The notes under the pieces are model-generated. The model saw only the letters and a program-made list of their open reading frames with translations, had not been told where the DNA came from and did no database searches. From Ramlibacter sp. (GTDB lineage Bacteria > Pseudomonadota > Gammaproteobacteria > Burkholderiales > Burkholderiaceae_C), in NCBI GenBank assembly GCA_013815685.1, contig JACDFR010000002.1, positions 62,001 to 126,000 of the forward strand: a DNA stretch of 64,000 nt, given 5' to 3'. How positions within the stretch are numbered: the stretch's first letter is position 1; the number at the start of each line of letters is the position of its first letter. Shown one piece after another: positions 29,218 through 39,012 of the stretch. The position numbers were made by a program, and so were the translations under genes.

Positions 29218-29460
29218 ATGACCAGCGACGAATTGCGCTCCATCATCGCCTCCGGGCTCGCGTGTACCCACCTGGAGGTCGAGGGCGATGGGCGCCACTG
29301 GCAGGCGGTGATCGTTTCCGGCGACTTCGCGGGCAAGCGGCTGATCCAGCGCCACCAGCGCGTGTACGCCACGCTGGGTGAGAGAATGCATACGGACGAG
29401 GTCCACGCACTCTCGATGAAGACTTTCACACCGGCCGAATGGGCGGCTCAACCACACTGA
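29218..29460 (+). CDS. ibaG: BolA-family protein IbaG
   Basis: An 80-residue BolA/YrbA-like protein, probably working with monothiol glutaredoxins in Fe-S handling. The conserved core is [17 protein letters not shown] and [15 protein letters not shown] followed by [13 protein letters not shown]; the histidine in ALSMKT-type C-termini and H in the loop are family features. ATG 29218 was chosen because the frame upstream is repeat sequence. ibaG next to murA downstream of the mla genes is conserved in proteobacteria (yrbA-murA). murA starts 7 bp later. Confidence 0.92.
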   Translation: MTSDELRSIIASGLACTHLEVEGDGRHWQAVIVSGDFAGKRLIQRHQRVYATLGERMHTDEVHALSMKTFTPAEWAAQPH

Positions 29461-29467
29461 TGCATCC

Positions 29468-30733
29468 ATGGACAAGCTCTTGATTCGCGGGGGCCGGCAG
29501 CTCCGGGGGGAGGTCCGGATTTCCGGGGCGAAAAATGCCGCGCTTCCCGAACTGTGCGCCGCCCTGCTGACCGACCAGCCGGTGGTGTTGCAGAACGTGC
29601 CGCGCCTGCAGGACGTGGCCACCATGCTGACGCTGATCCGGAACATGGGTGTGACGATCGAGCGTGACGACGAGGCGACGGTGCGGATCGATTCCGCCCG
29701 GCTCAGCTCGCCCGAAGCGCCGTACGAGCTCGTCAAGACCATGCGCGCCTCGGTCCTGGCGCTCGGCCCTTTGCTGTCCCGGTTCGGTGAGGCCACGGTG
29801 TCGTTGCCGGGTGGCTGTGCGATCGGATCCCGGCCGGTCGACCAGCACATCAAGGGCCTGCAAGCCATGGGCGCCGAGATCGTGGTGGAACACGGCTACA
29901 TGATCGCCAAGCTTCCGCGGGGGTGGCGGCGCCTCAAGGGCGCTCATATCCGGACCGACATGGTCACCGTCACCGGAACCGAAAATTTCCTGATGGCGGC
30001 GGCGCTGGCCGAGGGCGAAACCGTGCTTGAGAACGCCGCACAGGAGCCCGAGATCGGCGACCTGGCCGAGATGCTGATCAAGATGGGCGCACGGATCGAG
30101 GGGCACGGCACCGGCCGAATCACCGTCCATGGGGTGGAAAAGCTGGGCGGCTGCACGCACCAGGTGGTTGCCGATCGCATCGAGGCCGGCACTTTCCTTT
30201 GCGCCGTTGCCGCCACGGGCGGGGATGTCATGCTGCGCCATGGCCGTGCCGACCACCTGGAGGCCGTGATCGACAAGCTTCGCGACGGCGGCGTGACAGT
30301 CACGGCGGGCGACGGCAGCATTCATGTGAAATCGCAGGGCCGCTTGGTGGCGCAGAGTTTCCGCACCACCGAATACCCGGGGTTTCCGACCGACATGCAG
30401 GCCCAGTTCATGGTCCTGAACGCCATCGGCGACGGTCCCTCCAAGGTGACGGAAACGATCTTCGAAAATCGATTCATGCACGTGAACGAGCTGGTTCGGC
30501 TGGGCGCCAGCATTCAGGTGGACGGGAAATTCGCCGTGATCGACGGTGTGGAAAAGCTCTCAGGCGCCACCGTGATGGCCACCGACCTGCGGGCTTCCGC
30601 CAGCCTGGTCATCGCCGGGCTGGTGGCGCAGGGCGAAACGCTGGTGGACCGCATCTATCACCTGGACCGCGGTTATGACCGGATGGAAGCCAAGCTGCGC
30701 GGCATAGGCGCCGACATAGAGCGAATCCGATGA
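29468..30733 (+). CDS. murA: UDP-N-acetylglucosamine 1-carboxyvinyltransferase MurA
   Basis: MurA catalyses the first committed step of peptidoglycan synthesis, adding enolpyruvate from PEP to UDP-GlcNAc. The 421-residue product begins with the canonical [23 protein letters not shown] (K22) and carries the fosfomycin-target cysteine C117 in [15 protein letters not shown]. Further blocks are GYPTDMQAQ-like [14 protein letters not shown] and [13 protein letters not shown]. With Cys rather than Asp at 117 the enzyme should be fosfomycin-sensitive in principle. The stop overlaps hisG (ATGA). Confidence 0.97.
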   Translation: MDKLLIRGGRQLRGEVRISGAKNAALPELCAALLTDQPVVLQNVPRLQDVATMLTLIRNMGVTIERDDEATVRIDSARLSSPEAPYELVKTMRASVLALGPLLSRFGEATVSLPGGCAIGSRPVDQHIKGLQAMGAEIVVEHGYMIAKLPRGWRRLKGAHIRTDMVTVTGTENFLMAAALAEGETVLENAAQEPEIGDLAEMLIKMGARIEGHGTGRITVHGVEKLGGCTHQVVADRIEAGTFLCAVAATGGDVMLRHGRADHLEAVIDKLRDGGVTVTAGDGSIHVKSQGRLVAQSFRTTEYPGFPTDMQAQFMVLNAIGDGPSKVTETIFENRFMHVNELVRLGASIQVDGKFAVIDGVEKLSGATVMATDLRASASLVIAGLVAQGETLVDRIYHLDRGYDRMEAKLRGIGADIERIR

Positions 30734-31386
30734 TCACGCTGGCCCTTTCCAAAGGACGAATTTTCGACGAGACCCTGCCGCTGCTCAAGGCCGCCGGCGT
30801 CGAATTGCTGGAAGACCCGGAGAAATCGCGCAAGCTGATCCTGGCCACCAGCCAGCCGGATGTGCGCGTGGTGATCGTGCGGGCGAGCGATGTGCCGACC
30901 TATGTGCAGTACGGCGGCGCCGACCTTGGCGTGACGGGCCTGGATACCCTGATCGAACACCGCGCCGACTGGGGCCGCAGCGCGGGCTTGTACCAGCCAC
31001 TGGACCTGCAGATCGCCAAATGCAGGATCAGTGTCGCGGTGCGCGCCGACTTCGACTACGCCAGGGCCGTCAAGCAGGGCTCGCGCCTGACGGTGGCCAC
31101 CAAATACGTGAACATCTCCCGCGAATTCTTTGCCGCCAAGGGCGTGCACGTCGACCTGATCAAGCTGTACGGCAGCATGGAGCTGGCGCCGCTCACGGGG
31201 CTGGCCGACGCGATCGTCGACCTGGTCTCCACCGGTGGAACCCTCAAGGCGAACCATCTGGTCGAGGTGGAGCGGATCATGGACATCAGCTCGCGCCTGG
31301 TGGTGAACCAGGCGGCCCTCAAGCTCAAACAGGAAGCGATCCGCCGCGTCATCGACGCGTTCGCGGGCGCGATCGCCAGGAACTGA
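30730..31386 (+). CDS. hisG: ATP phosphoribosyltransferase, short-form HisG
   Basis: HisG joins ATP and PRPP, the first committed and feedback-controlled step of histidine synthesis. The product is 218 residues, the short form, which lacks the C-terminal regulatory domain and in other bacteria needs HisZ. No hisZ is in this window. Motifs are ALSKGRI at the start, [16 protein letters not shown], and the PRPP loop [19 protein letters not shown]. The start overlaps the murA stop. Confidence 0.95.
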   Translation: MITLALSKGRIFDETLPLLKAAGVELLEDPEKSRKLILATSQPDVRVVIVRASDVPTYVQYGGADLGVTGLDTLIEHRADWGRSAGLYQPLDLQIAKCRISVAVRADFDYARAVKQGSRLTVATKYVNISREFFAAKGVHVDLIKLYGSMELAPLTGLADAIVDLVSTGGTLKANHLVEVERIMDISSRLVVNQAALKLKQEAIRRVIDAFAGAIARN

Positions 31387-31389
31387 CGC

Positions 31390-32709
31390 ATGGACTCGAT
31401 GGCCAAGCCCGCCCGCCTTTCGACAGCCGACGCCGGATTCGACGCCGCGTTCACCGCGCGCCTGCACTGGTCGGCGCAGACCGATGCGCAGGTCGAACAG
31501 CGTGTGGCGGAAATCCTGGCGCACGTGCAGCTGCGCGGCGATGAAGCGGTCCTGGAATACACCAACCGGTTCGACGCGCTGGGCGCCGCATCCCTGGGGC
31601 AGCTCGAGCTGTCCCACGCCGAGCTGAAGGAGGCCTTCGACAATTTGCCGGCACCGCAAAGCCAGGCGTTGCAGGCGGCGGCGGCGCGCGTACGCATGTA
31701 CCACCAGGCTCAGAAGAAGGCCAGCGGCGAAAGCTGGAGTTTTCGCGACGGCGACGGCAATCTCCTGGGCCAGAAGGTCACGCCGCTGGACCGCGTGGGT
31801 ATCTACGTGCCGGGGGGCAAGGCGGCGTATCCGTCGTCCGTGCTGATGAACGCCATCCCCGCCCAGGTGGCCGGCGTCGGCGAGGTCGTGATGGTGGTGC
31901 CCACGCCCCGCGGCGAAAAGAACGCGCTGGTGCTGGCGGCGGCGCATGTGTCGGGCGTCAGCCGGGTGTTCACCATCGGCGGAGCGCAAGCCATTGGCGC
32001 GCTCGCGTACGGCACCCGGACCGTGCCCCGCGTGGACAAGATCACCGGCCCGGGCAATGCCTATGTGGCGAGCGCCAAGCGGCGCGTATTCGGCGTGGTG
32101 GGCATCGACATGATCGCGGGTCCCAGCGAAATCCTGGTTTTGGCCGACGGCAGCACGCCGCCGGACTGGGTGGCCATAGACCTTTTTTCGCAAGCCGAGC
32201 ACGATGAGCTGGCGCAGAGCATTCTGCTGTGCCCCGACGCCGCATATATCGACGAAGTTCAGGCTGCGATCGACCGGCTGCTGCCAGAGATGCCGCGGGC
32301 CGAGATCATCGCAAAGTCGCTCAACGGCCGGGGAGCTCTGATCCAGACCCGCAGCATGGAAGAGGCTTGCGAGATCAGCAACCGCATCGCCCCCGAGCAC
32401 CTCGAAATCGCGAGCAGCGACCCGCACCGGTGGGAGCCTTTGCTCAAGCACGCGGGCGCCATCTTCCTGGGGGCCTACACCAGTGAATCTCTGGGCGACT
32501 ATTGCGCCGGGCCCAACCATGTGCTGCCCACCAGCAGCACGGCCCGGTTTTCCAGCCCGCTGGGTGTCTACGACTTTCAAAAGCGCAGCAGCCTGATCGA
32601 GGTCAGCCGGGCCGGCGCGCAAAAGCTGGGAGCCATCGCTGCCGAATTGGCCTATGGGGAAGGCCTGCAGGCCCACGCGCGGGCGGCCGAAATGAGGATG
32701 AAGCCATGA
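31390..32709 (+). CDS. hisD: Histidinol dehydrogenase HisD
   Basis: HisD is the zinc enzyme that oxidises L-histidinol to histidine in two NAD-dependent steps, the last of the pathway. The 439-residue product has [20 protein letters not shown], the NAD-binding [28 protein letters not shown], the zinc/catalytic stretch [17 protein letters not shown], and APEHLEI plus [25 protein letters not shown] nearby in-frame ATG at 31399 is an alternative start. The stop overlaps the hisC start. Confidence 0.96.
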   Translation: MDSMAKPARLSTADAGFDAAFTARLHWSAQTDAQVEQRVAEILAHVQLRGDEAVLEYTNRFDALGAASLGQLELSHAELKEAFDNLPAPQSQALQAAAARVRMYHQAQKKASGESWSFRDGDGNLLGQKVTPLDRVGIYVPGGKAAYPSSVLMNAIPAQVAGVGEVVMVVPTPRGEKNALVLAAAHVSGVSRVFTIGGAQAIGALAYGTRTVPRVDKITGPGNAYVASAKRRVFGVVGIDMIAGPSEILVLADGSTPPDWVAIDLFSQAEHDELAQSILLCPDAAYIDEVQAAIDRLLPEMPRAEIIAKSLNGRGALIQTRSMEEACEISNRIAPEHLEIASSDPHRWEPLLKHAGAIFLGAYTSESLGDYCAGPNHVLPTSSTARFSSPLGVYDFQKRSSLIEVSRAGAQKLGAIAAELAYGEGLQAHARAAEMRMKP

Positions 32710-33809
32710 ACCGGGATAACGGATCGACAGCCGCAGGGCAAGCCGCAAGCGTGGGGGCGCACATCGTTCGCCAGGACGTGCAGTCCATGCACGCCTACGC
32801 CCTACAGCCTTCGGCGGGCATGATCAAGCTCGATGCCATGGAGAACCCGCATCGCCTGTCGCCCGCATTGCAGTGCGAACTGGGCAAGAGGCTGGGCGCG
32901 CTGGCACTGAACCGCTACCCCGGTGAAAGGGTCGATGAGCTGCGCCGCGGCCTGGCCGCGTACGCGCGGATGCCCGATGGCTTCGACATCGTGCTGGGGA
33001 ACGGTTCGGATGAGTTGATCTCGCTGATCGCCATGGCCTGCGACGTACCGGGAGCGTGCCTGCTCGCGCCCCTGCCAGGCTTCGTGATGTACGAGATGAG
33101 CGCGCGCCTGCAAGGGCTGAAGTTCGTCGGCGTGCCACTGACCCCGGACTTCGAACTCGACGAGGGCGCGATGCTCGCGGCCATCGCCGAGCATCGGCCG
33201 TCCATCATTTACCTGGCCTATCCCAACAATCCCACGGCCAATCTCTGGGACGATCGGGTGATCGACGCGATCATCGAAGCCGCGCCCGGCCTCGTGGTGA
33301 TGGACGAGGCGTACCAGCCGTTCGCCAGCCGCAGCTACTCGCAGCGCATAGCCCGCCATGGCCATGTACTGCTGATGCGAACCTTGAGCAAGTTCGGCCT
33401 GGCCGGGGCGCGCATCGGCTACCTGATCGGCCCACGTGCGCTCGTGGCCGAGATCGACAAGGTGCGCCCGCCGTACAACATCAGCGTGCTCAACTGCGAG
33501 GCCGCCCTGTTTGCCCTGGAGCACGAAGCCGTGTTTACTGCCCAGGCCGAAGACTTGCGCGAACAGCGCGCACGCGTGCAGGCCGCGCTCGCCTCGCTCG
33601 GAAAGGTGAAAAACTGGCCCAGCGATGCCAATATGGTCCTGGTCCGCGTACCGGATGCGCAAAAGACCTTCGACGGCATGAAGGCCCGGGGCGTTCTGGT
33701 CAAGAACGTTTCTAAAATGCATCCATTGCTGGCGAACTGCCTGCGCCTGACCATCGGTACGGCCGATGAGAATTCGCAGATGCTCGCTGCGTTCGAAGCC
33801 TCCTTATGA
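32706..33809 (+). CDS. hisC: Histidinol-phosphate aminotransferase HisC
   Basis: HisC is a fold-type I PLP aminotransferase converting imidazole acetol phosphate to histidinol phosphate. The 367-residue product has [47 protein letters not shown] (PLP aspartate) and the Schiff-base lysine in [16 protein letters not shown]. The first 20 residues ([20 protein letters not shown]) look added: part is encoded by a fragment of the dispersed repeat (32743-32758). It overlaps both hisD and hisB. Confidence 0.95.
   Translation: MNRDNGSTAAGQAASVGAHIVRQDVQSMHAYALQPSAGMIKLDAMENPHRLSPALQCELGKRLGALALNRYPGERVDELRRGLAAYARMPDGFDIVLGNGSDELISLIAMACDVPGACLLAPLPGFVMYEMSARLQGLKFVGVPLTPDFELDEGAMLAAIAEHRPSIIYLAYPNNPTANLWDDRVIDAIIEAAPGLVVMDEAYQPFASRSYSQRIARHGHVLLMRTLSKFGLAGARIGYLIGPRALVAEIDKVRPPYNISVLNCEAALFALEHEAVFTAQAEDLREQRARVQAALASLGKVKNWPSDANMVLVRVPDAQKTFDGMKARGVLVKNVSKMHPLLANCLRLTIGTADENSQMLAAFEASL
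32743..32758 (+). repeat. Fragment of the dispersed repeat at the 5' end of hisC
   Basis: CCGCAAGCGTGGGGGC, identical to the last 16 bases of the copy at 24086-24162. The 5' part of the repeat is missing or diverged. It is translated within the N-terminal extension of HisC. Confidence 0.6.
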
Positions 33810-34402
33810 ACACCCCTCGCATCGCAGAAGTCACCCGCAACACGGCCGAGACGCAGATCACCGCACGGGTCAACCTGGACGGCACTGGCCAGGCCCGCCT
33901 GGCCACCGGCATCGGTTTTTTCGACCACATGCTGGACCAGATCGCCCGCCACGGCCTGATCGACCTGGACATCCAGGCGCAGGGCGACCTGCACATCGAC
34001 GGCCACCACACGGTCGAGGACGTCGGCATCGCGTTCGGCCAGGCGGTCTACAAGGCTGTGGGCGACAAGAAAGGCATCCGCCGTTATGGGCATGCCTACG
34101 TGCCGCTCGACGAGGCGCTGTCGCGTGTGGTGATCGATTTCTCGGGCCGGCCGGGCCTCGTCATGAACGTGCCGTTCAAGAGCGGGATGATCGGCACCTT
34201 CGACAGCCAGCTGGCGCACGAGTTCTTCCAGGGCTTTGCCAATCACGCATTCGTCACCCTGCACATCGACAACCTGCGCGGCGAGAACGCGCACCACCAG
34301 TGCGAGACGGTGTTCAAGGCCTTTGCGCGCGCCTTGCGCTTCGCGCTCGAGTTCGATCCCCGTGGCGCCGGAACCATCCCTTCCACCAAGGGTTCGCTCT
34401 GA
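33806..34402 (+). CDS. hisB: Imidazoleglycerol-phosphate dehydratase HisB
   Basis: A 198-residue monofunctional dehydratase; the histidinol phosphatase domain fused to it in enterobacteria is absent. Manganese-binding motifs are [25 protein letters not shown], and the second repeat ELAHEFF-like [19 protein letters not shown] and [18 protein letters not shown]. The ATG overlaps the hisC stop. hisH follows 18 bp downstream. Confidence 0.96.
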   Translation: MNTPRIAEVTRNTAETQITARVNLDGTGQARLATGIGFFDHMLDQIARHGLIDLDIQAQGDLHIDGHHTVEDVGIAFGQAVYKAVGDKKGIRRYGHAYVPLDEALSRVVIDFSGRPGLVMNVPFKSGMIGTFDSQLAHEFFQGFANHAFVTLHIDNLRGENAHHQCETVFKAFARALRFALEFDPRGAGTIPSTKGSL

Positions 34403-34420
34403 GGCGTATCCCGGATAGCT

Positions 34421-35065
34421 ATGAAAACAGTAGCGGTCGTCGACTACGGCATGTGCAACCTGGGTTCGGTGGCCAATGCCGTGAGGTATGTGGCCCGCGA
34501 CATCGGGTTCGACGTACTCGTCACGGCCCTTCCCGAACAGGTCCGTGCCGCCGACCGCATCGTGCTGCCGGGACAAGGCGCGATGCCCGATTGCATGCGC
34601 GAGCTGCGCGATTCGGGTTTGCATGAATCCGTCCTGGAGGCCGCAGCCGACAAGCCGCTTTTCGGTGTCTGTGTCGGCATGCAGATGCTGCTGGATCGCA
34701 GCCACGAAGGCCCGACGGACGGCCTGGGGCTGATTCACGGCGAAGTGCACAGGTTCGACCTGACGGGCCGCCTGCAGCCTGACGGCAGCCGCTTCAAGGT
34801 GCCGCAAATGGGCTGGAACCAGGTTCTGCAGACGGGGCCGCACCCCTTGTGGCAGGACGTGCCCGAGGCCAGCTACTTCTATTTCGTCCATAGCTACTAC
34901 GCCCGGCCGTCGGATACGCGCCACAGCGTAGGGGAGACGGACTATGGCACCCGCTTTACTGCCGCGATTGGACGCGATAATATTTTCGCGACCCAATTCC
35001 ATCCTGAAAAAAGCGCAGACCAAGGCCTGGCCCTCTACCGAAACTTCCTGCGATGGAAGCCCTGA
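34421..35065 (+). CDS. hisH: Imidazole glycerol phosphate synthase, glutaminase subunit HisH
   Basis: HisH is the class I glutamine amidotransferase that supplies ammonia to HisF. The 214-residue product has [15 protein letters not shown] at the start, the oxyanion strand [11 protein letters not shown], the nucleophile C84 in [10 protein letters not shown] and the catalytic His-Glu in [13 protein letters not shown]. It is a complete and ordinary member of the family. Confidence 0.96.
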   Translation: MKTVAVVDYGMCNLGSVANAVRYVARDIGFDVLVTALPEQVRAADRIVLPGQGAMPDCMRELRDSGLHESVLEAAADKPLFGVCVGMQMLLDRSHEGPTDGLGLIHGEVHRFDLTGRLQPDGSRFKVPQMGWNQVLQTGPHPLWQDVPEASYFYFVHSYYARPSDTRHSVGETDYGTRFTAAIGRDNIFATQFHPEKSADQGLALYRNFLRWKP

Positions 35066-35091
35066 CACGGGTTGCGTCGCCATCCCCCGCT

Positions 35092-35832
35092 ATGCTCCTC
35101 ATCCCCGCGATCGACATCAAAGACGGCCATTGCGTGCGCCTCAAGCAAGGCGACATGGACCAGGCCACGACATTCAGCCAGGACCCGGCCGCGGTGGCGC
35201 GGGGCTGGCTCGAGAAGGGCGCGCGCCGGCTGCACCTCGTCGACCTCAATGGCGCGTTCGCGGGCAAGCCCCAGAACCTGGCGGCAATCAAGTCCATTCT
35301 CAAGGCGGTGGGCGACGAGATCCCGGTGCAGCTGGGCGGCGGCATCCGTGACCTGGACACCATCGAAAAATACATCGATGGCGGCCTGCGCTACGTCATC
35401 ATCGGCACCGCCGCCGTCAAGAATCCCGGTTTCCTCAAGGACGCCTGCACCGCTTTCGGCGGACACATCATCGTGGGCCTGGACGCCAAGGACGGCAAGG
35501 TCGCCACCGACGGCTGGAGCAAGCTCACGGGGCATGAAGTGATCGACCTGGCCCGCAAGTTCGAGGACTGGGGCGTCGAATCCATCGTCTACACCGACAT
35601 CGGGCGCGACGGCATGCTCACGGGCATCAACATCGACGCGACCGTGAAGCTCGCACAATCCCTGCATATTCCCGTCATCGCGTCGGGGGGGCTGTCCAAC
35701 ATGGCCGACATCGAATCGCTCTGCGCCGTGGAGGATGAGGGGATCGAGGGCGTCATCTGCGGGCGGGCCATCTACTCGGGCGACCTGGATTTCGTCGCGG
35801 CGCAGGCCAAGGCGGACGACCTGGGCGCCTGA
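35092..35832 (+). CDS. hisA: Phosphoribosylformimino-AICAR-phosphate isomerase HisA
   Basis: A 246-residue TIM-barrel isomerase of the histidine pathway. Start chosen at ATG 35092 because the product then begins [21 protein letters not shown], the family N-terminus with the catalytic aspartate; the frame is open 39 bases further upstream and would overlap hisH. Phosphate-binding motifs are [10 protein letters not shown] and [11 protein letters not shown], and the second catalytic aspartate is in [12 protein letters not shown]. Confidence 0.96.
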   Translation: MLLIPAIDIKDGHCVRLKQGDMDQATTFSQDPAAVARGWLEKGARRLHLVDLNGAFAGKPQNLAAIKSILKAVGDEIPVQLGGGIRDLDTIEKYIDGGLRYVIIGTAAVKNPGFLKDACTAFGGHIIVGLDAKDGKVATDGWSKLTGHEVIDLARKFEDWGVESIVYTDIGRDGMLTGINIDATVKLAQSLHIPVIASGGLSNMADIESLCAVEDEGIEGVICGRAIYSGDLDFVAAQAKADDLGA

Positions 35833-35867
35833 TCTGGCCGCCGCGCCTTTCCCCCCGCGTACGAAGC

Positions 35868-36647
35868 ATGCTCGCTAAACGCATCATTCCCTGCCTCGAT
35901 GTCACCGGAGGGCGGGTGGTCAAGGGCGTGAATTTCCTGGATCTTCGCGACGCGGGCGATCCGGTCGAGATCGCGGCGCGTTACAACGGCCAGGGCGCCG
36001 ATGAGCTCACTTTCCTGGATATCACCGCCACCAGCGACGGTCGCGACCTGATCCTGCACATCATCGAAGCCGTGGCGTCGCGGGTGTTCATTCCGTTGAC
36101 GGTCGGCGGCGGGGTGCGTACGGTCGACGACGTGCGGCGCCTGCTCAACGCCGGCGCCGACAAGACGAGCTTCAACTCCGCGGCCATCGCCAGTCCCGAA
36201 GTCATCTCTGCCGCGTCCGAAAAATATGGCGCCCAGTGCATCGTCGTCGCCATCGACGCCAAGCGCCGCGGTGCGGAAGACGCCCAGGCACGGGGGCCGG
36301 GGTGGGACGTCTACAGCCATGGCGGGCGCCGCAATACCGGCCTGGATGCGGTGCAGTGGGCGGTGGACATGATGCGCCGCGGCGCCGGGGAAATTCTTTT
36401 GACCAGCATGGACCGGGATGGCACCAGGGCTGGATTCGACCTCGACCTCACACGCGCTGTCAGCGATGCCTTGACGGTGCCCGTGATCGCCTCCGGCGGT
36501 GTCGGCAATCTGGATCATCTGGCCGATGGCATCCAGCAGGGCGGCGCCGACGCCGTGCTGGCGGCAAGTATTTTTCACTACGGCGAGTACACGGTGGCCG
36601 AGGCCAAAGCCCGGATGGCCGAACGCGGGATTCCCGTGCGCCTGTGA
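35868..36647 (+). CDS. hisF: Imidazole glycerol phosphate synthase, cyclase subunit HisF
   Basis: A 259-residue TIM-barrel cyclase that uses HisH-derived ammonia to make imidazole glycerol phosphate and AICAR. It has the typical start [20 protein letters not shown], catalytic D11 in that strand, [24 protein letters not shown], the second catalytic aspartate in [15 protein letters not shown] and the phosphate site [13 protein letters not shown]. Confidence 0.97.
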   Translation: MLAKRIIPCLDVTGGRVVKGVNFLDLRDAGDPVEIAARYNGQGADELTFLDITATSDGRDLILHIIEAVASRVFIPLTVGGGVRTVDDVRRLLNAGADKTSFNSAAIASPEVISAASEKYGAQCIVVAIDAKRRGAEDAQARGPGWDVYSHGGRRNTGLDAVQWAVDMMRRGAGEILLTSMDRDGTRAGFDLDLTRAVSDALTVPVIASGGVGNLDHLADGIQQGGADAVLAASIFHYGEYTVAEAKARMAERGIPVRL

Positions 36648-36678
36648 GCCGGGTGGTGCCATCCGGCACAATAAGCCC

Positions 36679-37068
36679 ATGGACTGGCTCAATCAGGTCA
36701 AGTGGGACGCGCAGGGCCTCATCCCGGTCATCGCGCAGGAATTCGGCACCAATGACGTGCTGATGTTCGCGTGGATGGACCGCGAGGCCCTGCAGCGAAC
36801 CGTCGAACTGGGCCGCGCCGTCTACTACAGCCGCTCGCGCGCCAAGCTGTGGTTCAAGGGCGAAGTGTCGGGCCATGTGCAGGTGGTGCACGAAATCCGC
36901 ATGGATTGCGACAGCGACGTGCTGCTGCTGAAGGTCAAGCAGCTCGGGCATGACCCGTCGATCGCCTGCCACACCGGGCGTCACAGCTGTTTCTTCCATC
37001 TTTACACGGACGCAGCCTGGCAGGTGAACGAGCCTGTCTTGAAAGATCCGCGATCCATCTACAAGTGA
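36679..37068 (+). CDS. hisI: Phosphoribosyl-AMP cyclohydrolase HisI
   Basis: A 129-residue stand-alone cyclohydrolase (in enterobacteria HisI and HisE are fused). Metal-binding residues are in [12 protein letters not shown] and [24 protein letters not shown] and [14 protein letters not shown] are standard blocks. Start at ATG 36679. The separate hisE follows 4 bp later. Confidence 0.96.
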   Translation: MDWLNQVKWDAQGLIPVIAQEFGTNDVLMFAWMDREALQRTVELGRAVYYSRSRAKLWFKGEVSGHVQVVHEIRMDCDSDVLLLKVKQLGHDPSIACHTGRHSCFFHLYTDAAWQVNEPVLKDPRSIYK

Positions 37069-37072
37069 TGTC

Positions 37073-37462
37073 ATGAGCCCTATTGCCGATTCGAGCGATG
37101 CGCTGGCCCGACTTGCCGAGGTGATCGAGACCCGCAAGCCGGCCCGGGGCGGCGATCCGCAGACCAGCTACGTGGCGCGCTTGCTGCACAAGGGGCCTGA
37201 CGCTTTTCTGAAGAAAATAGGCGAAGAGGCGACCGAAGTCGTCATGGCCGCCAAAGATTTGGACTGCACTCCCAGCGTAGACGCCAGCCGCAAGCTGGTG
37301 GGGGAGGTTGCCGATTTATGGTTTCATTCGATGATCGCGCTGGCGCACTACGGCCTGAAACCCGCCGACGTGCTCGCCGAGCTGGAGCGGCGGGTGGGCA
37401 CCAGCGGCATCGAGGAAAAGGCGCTGCGAAAGGCGCAGCAACGGGAAGCAGGAGAGTTGTAA
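37073..37462 (+). CDS. hisE: Phosphoribosyl-ATP pyrophosphatase HisE
   Basis: A 129-residue MazG-like alpha-helical pyrophosphatase, second step of histidine synthesis. Motifs are [31 protein letters not shown] (acidic metal site) and [16 protein letters not shown]. The TAA stop overlaps the next ATG by one base, so the DUF4870 gene is coupled to it. Confidence 0.95.
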   Translation: MSPIADSSDALARLAEVIETRKPARGGDPQTSYVARLLHKGPDAFLKKIGEEATEVVMAAKDLDCTPSVDASRKLVGEVADLWFHSMIALAHYGLKPADVLAELERRVGTSGIEEKALRKAQQREAGEL

Positions 37463-37819
37463 ATGGCGCAAACGGACTTCGCCCAGTTCGAAATCAAATC
37501 GCCCGCGGATCGCACCGTGATGCACGTCCTGTACGGCTTGCACACGGTCGCCTGGGCCAGCATGGGCGCGCTCGCAGTGGTCGCGCTGGTCGTCAACTAC
37601 ATCAAGCGCGCGGATGAGCACGATGCGGTGTACGCCCGCCATCACAGTTACATGATCTCAACGTTCTGGTGGACCGTGCTGTGGGTCGTCCTCACGTCGC
37701 CGCTGTACCTGCTGCTCTTGCTGCCCGGCATGATCGCCCACAGCATCGTCCTGCTGTGGTACCTGTACCGCTGCATCCGCGGCTGGTTGCGCTTCACCGA
37801 AGGCCGGCCGCCGATCTGA
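37463..37819 (+). CDS. DUF4870-type membrane protein
   Basis: A 118-residue protein with about three hydrophobic segments (near residues 27-45, 66-88, 90-106) and a short charged N-terminus. The repeated pattern resembles small DUF4870/transmembrane proteins found next to hisE in Burkholderiales; its function is unknown. It starts immediately at the hisE stop, so it is co-translated with the his genes, without any obvious role in the pathway. Confidence 0.75.
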   Translation: MAQTDFAQFEIKSPADRTVMHVLYGLHTVAWASMGALAVVALVVNYIKRADEHDAVYARHHSYMISTFWWTVLWVVLTSPLYLLLLLPGMIAHSIVLLWYLYRCIRGWLRFTEGRPPI

Positions 37820-37843
37820 ACCAGCCACCCATCCGGAACCGCC

Positions 37844-38209
37844 ATGAGCCCAGCCGCTGATCCCAGCTGTATTTTCTGCAAGATCGTCGAGGGGAAAATT
37901 CCCTCGCGCAAGGTCTATGAAGACGAAGAGATGCTCGTGTTCCACGACATTCATCCGTGGGCACCCGTGCATTTCCTGATGATCCCGAAGGTCCACCTCA
38001 CCTCGCTGGCCCAGGCCGGGCCGCAACATGAGGCGCTGCTGGGGCGAATGATGAGCCTGGCACCCAAGCTGGCCTTGAAGGAGGGCTGCAGGCCCTACCC
38101 CGACGGGGGCTTTCGCGTGGTGATCAATACCGGCGACGAAGGCGGGCAGGAAGTCCGCCACCTTCACGTCCATGTCATCGGCGGACCCAGGCCGTGGCGA
38201 AAAGGCTGA
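37844..38209 (+). CDS. HIT-family purine nucleotide hydrolase (HinT-like)
   Basis: A 121-residue histidine-triad protein. The active-site triad is HLHVHV (residues 106-111) followed by IGG. CIFCKIVEGKIPS at the start carries the pair C9 and C12. Other blocks are VYEDEEMLVFHDIHPWAPVHFLMIPK. HinT enzymes cleave purine nucleoside phosphoramidates such as aminoacyl-AMP. It is placed between the his genes and tatA, as in many betaproteobacteria. Confidence 0.93.
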   Translation: MSPAADPSCIFCKIVEGKIPSRKVYEDEEMLVFHDIHPWAPVHFLMIPKVHLTSLAQAGPQHEALLGRMMSLAPKLALKEGCRPYPDGGFRVVINTGDEGGQEVRHLHVHVIGGPRPWRKG

Positions 38210-38285
38210 GCGCCGAGTAAGGCCAGCCGGGGCCCCGCCTACCCTGCCCGACTAGAATCCACCCCAATACGTACAGGAGCAATCC

Positions 38286-38525
38286 ATGGGTTCATTTTCC
38301 ATTTGGCACTGGCTGATCGTCCTCTTGATCATCGTCCTTGTGTTCGGCACCAAAAAGCTCAAGAACATCGGCTCCGACCTCGGCGGTGCCGTGAAGGGGT
38401 TCAAGGATGGCATCAAGGACGGCGCGGCGCCTGAAACGCCCGTGCCGCCTAGCCAAGTCACCGCGGCACAGCCGGGTCCCACCGACAAGACCACGATCGA
38501 CGTGGAAGCCAAGAACAAGACCTGA
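38286..38525 (+). CDS. tatA: Twin-arginine translocase subunit TatA
   Basis: A 79-residue Tat pore protein: one N-terminal transmembrane helix (residues about 6-20, [16 protein letters not shown]), then the hinge and amphipathic helix [23 protein letters not shown], and a soluble acidic tail. A CAGGAG site is 5 bases upstream, and a TAGAAT hexamer (38253-38258) may be a -10 element. MsrP in this window is a predicted Tat substrate, as is the Rieske protein PetA. Confidence 0.95.
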   Translation: MGSFSIWHWLIVLLIIVLVFGTKKLKNIGSDLGGAVKGFKDGIKDGAAPETPVPPSQVTAAQPGPTDKTTIDVEAKNKT

Positions 38526-38541
38526 ACGTGCGTTCAAGCCT

Positions 38542-39012
38542 GTGATCGATCTCGGCATCGAGAAAATGCTGGTGATCGGCGCCGTCGCGCTGATCGTCAT
38601 CGGGCCCGAGAAGCTCCCGAGGGTGGCGCGCACGGTCGGTACCCTGCTGGGCAAGGCCCAGCGCTACGTAGCCGACGTCAAGGCGGAGGTCAACCGTTCC
38701 ATGGAGCTGGAAGAGCTCAAGAAGATGAAGGACACGGTCGAGAGCGCCGCGCGGGATGTCGAAAGCTCGATCCACGGCAGCGTCAGCGAGATAGAGCGCC
38801 AGCTGCAGGACGCCGCCGGCGCGCCGGGTCATTTGGCGCTGAGCGAGCCTCCCGCCACGCCTTCCTATCCCGAATACCGCCACCCGAAAAAGAAATGGCG
38901 GATCAAGCAGGGCACCACGCCCAACTGGTACAAGGCGCGCAACGGCATCCGCACCAAGGCGCTCTCGGGCGCCGCGCGGGTGGCGCGTTACCGGCCGCAT
39001 AGATTCAACTGA
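38542..39012 (+). CDS. tatB: Twin-arginine translocase subunit TatB
   Basis: A 156-residue substrate-receptor subunit. The GTG at 38542 is taken as start because it gives the family N-terminus [26 protein letters not shown] with glutamate and proline at the helix border; no ATG suits. A long amphipathic and charged helix follows (residues 25-90) and the C-terminus is a basic tail ([10 protein letters not shown]). The stop overlaps the tatC ATG. Confidence 0.93.
   Translation: MIDLGIEKMLVIGAVALIVIGPEKLPRVARTVGTLLGKAQRYVADVKAEVNRSMELEELKKMKDTVESAARDVESSIHGSVSEIERQLQDAAGAPGHLALSEPPATPSYPEYRHPKKKWRIKQGTTPNWYKARNGIRTKALSGAARVARYRPHRFN

Noticed and set aside
18339-32758. Dispersed hairpin repeats as a CRISPR or an insertion sequence
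   Set aside because: Copies are thousands of bases apart, in both orientations, carry no transposase and have no regular spacing.
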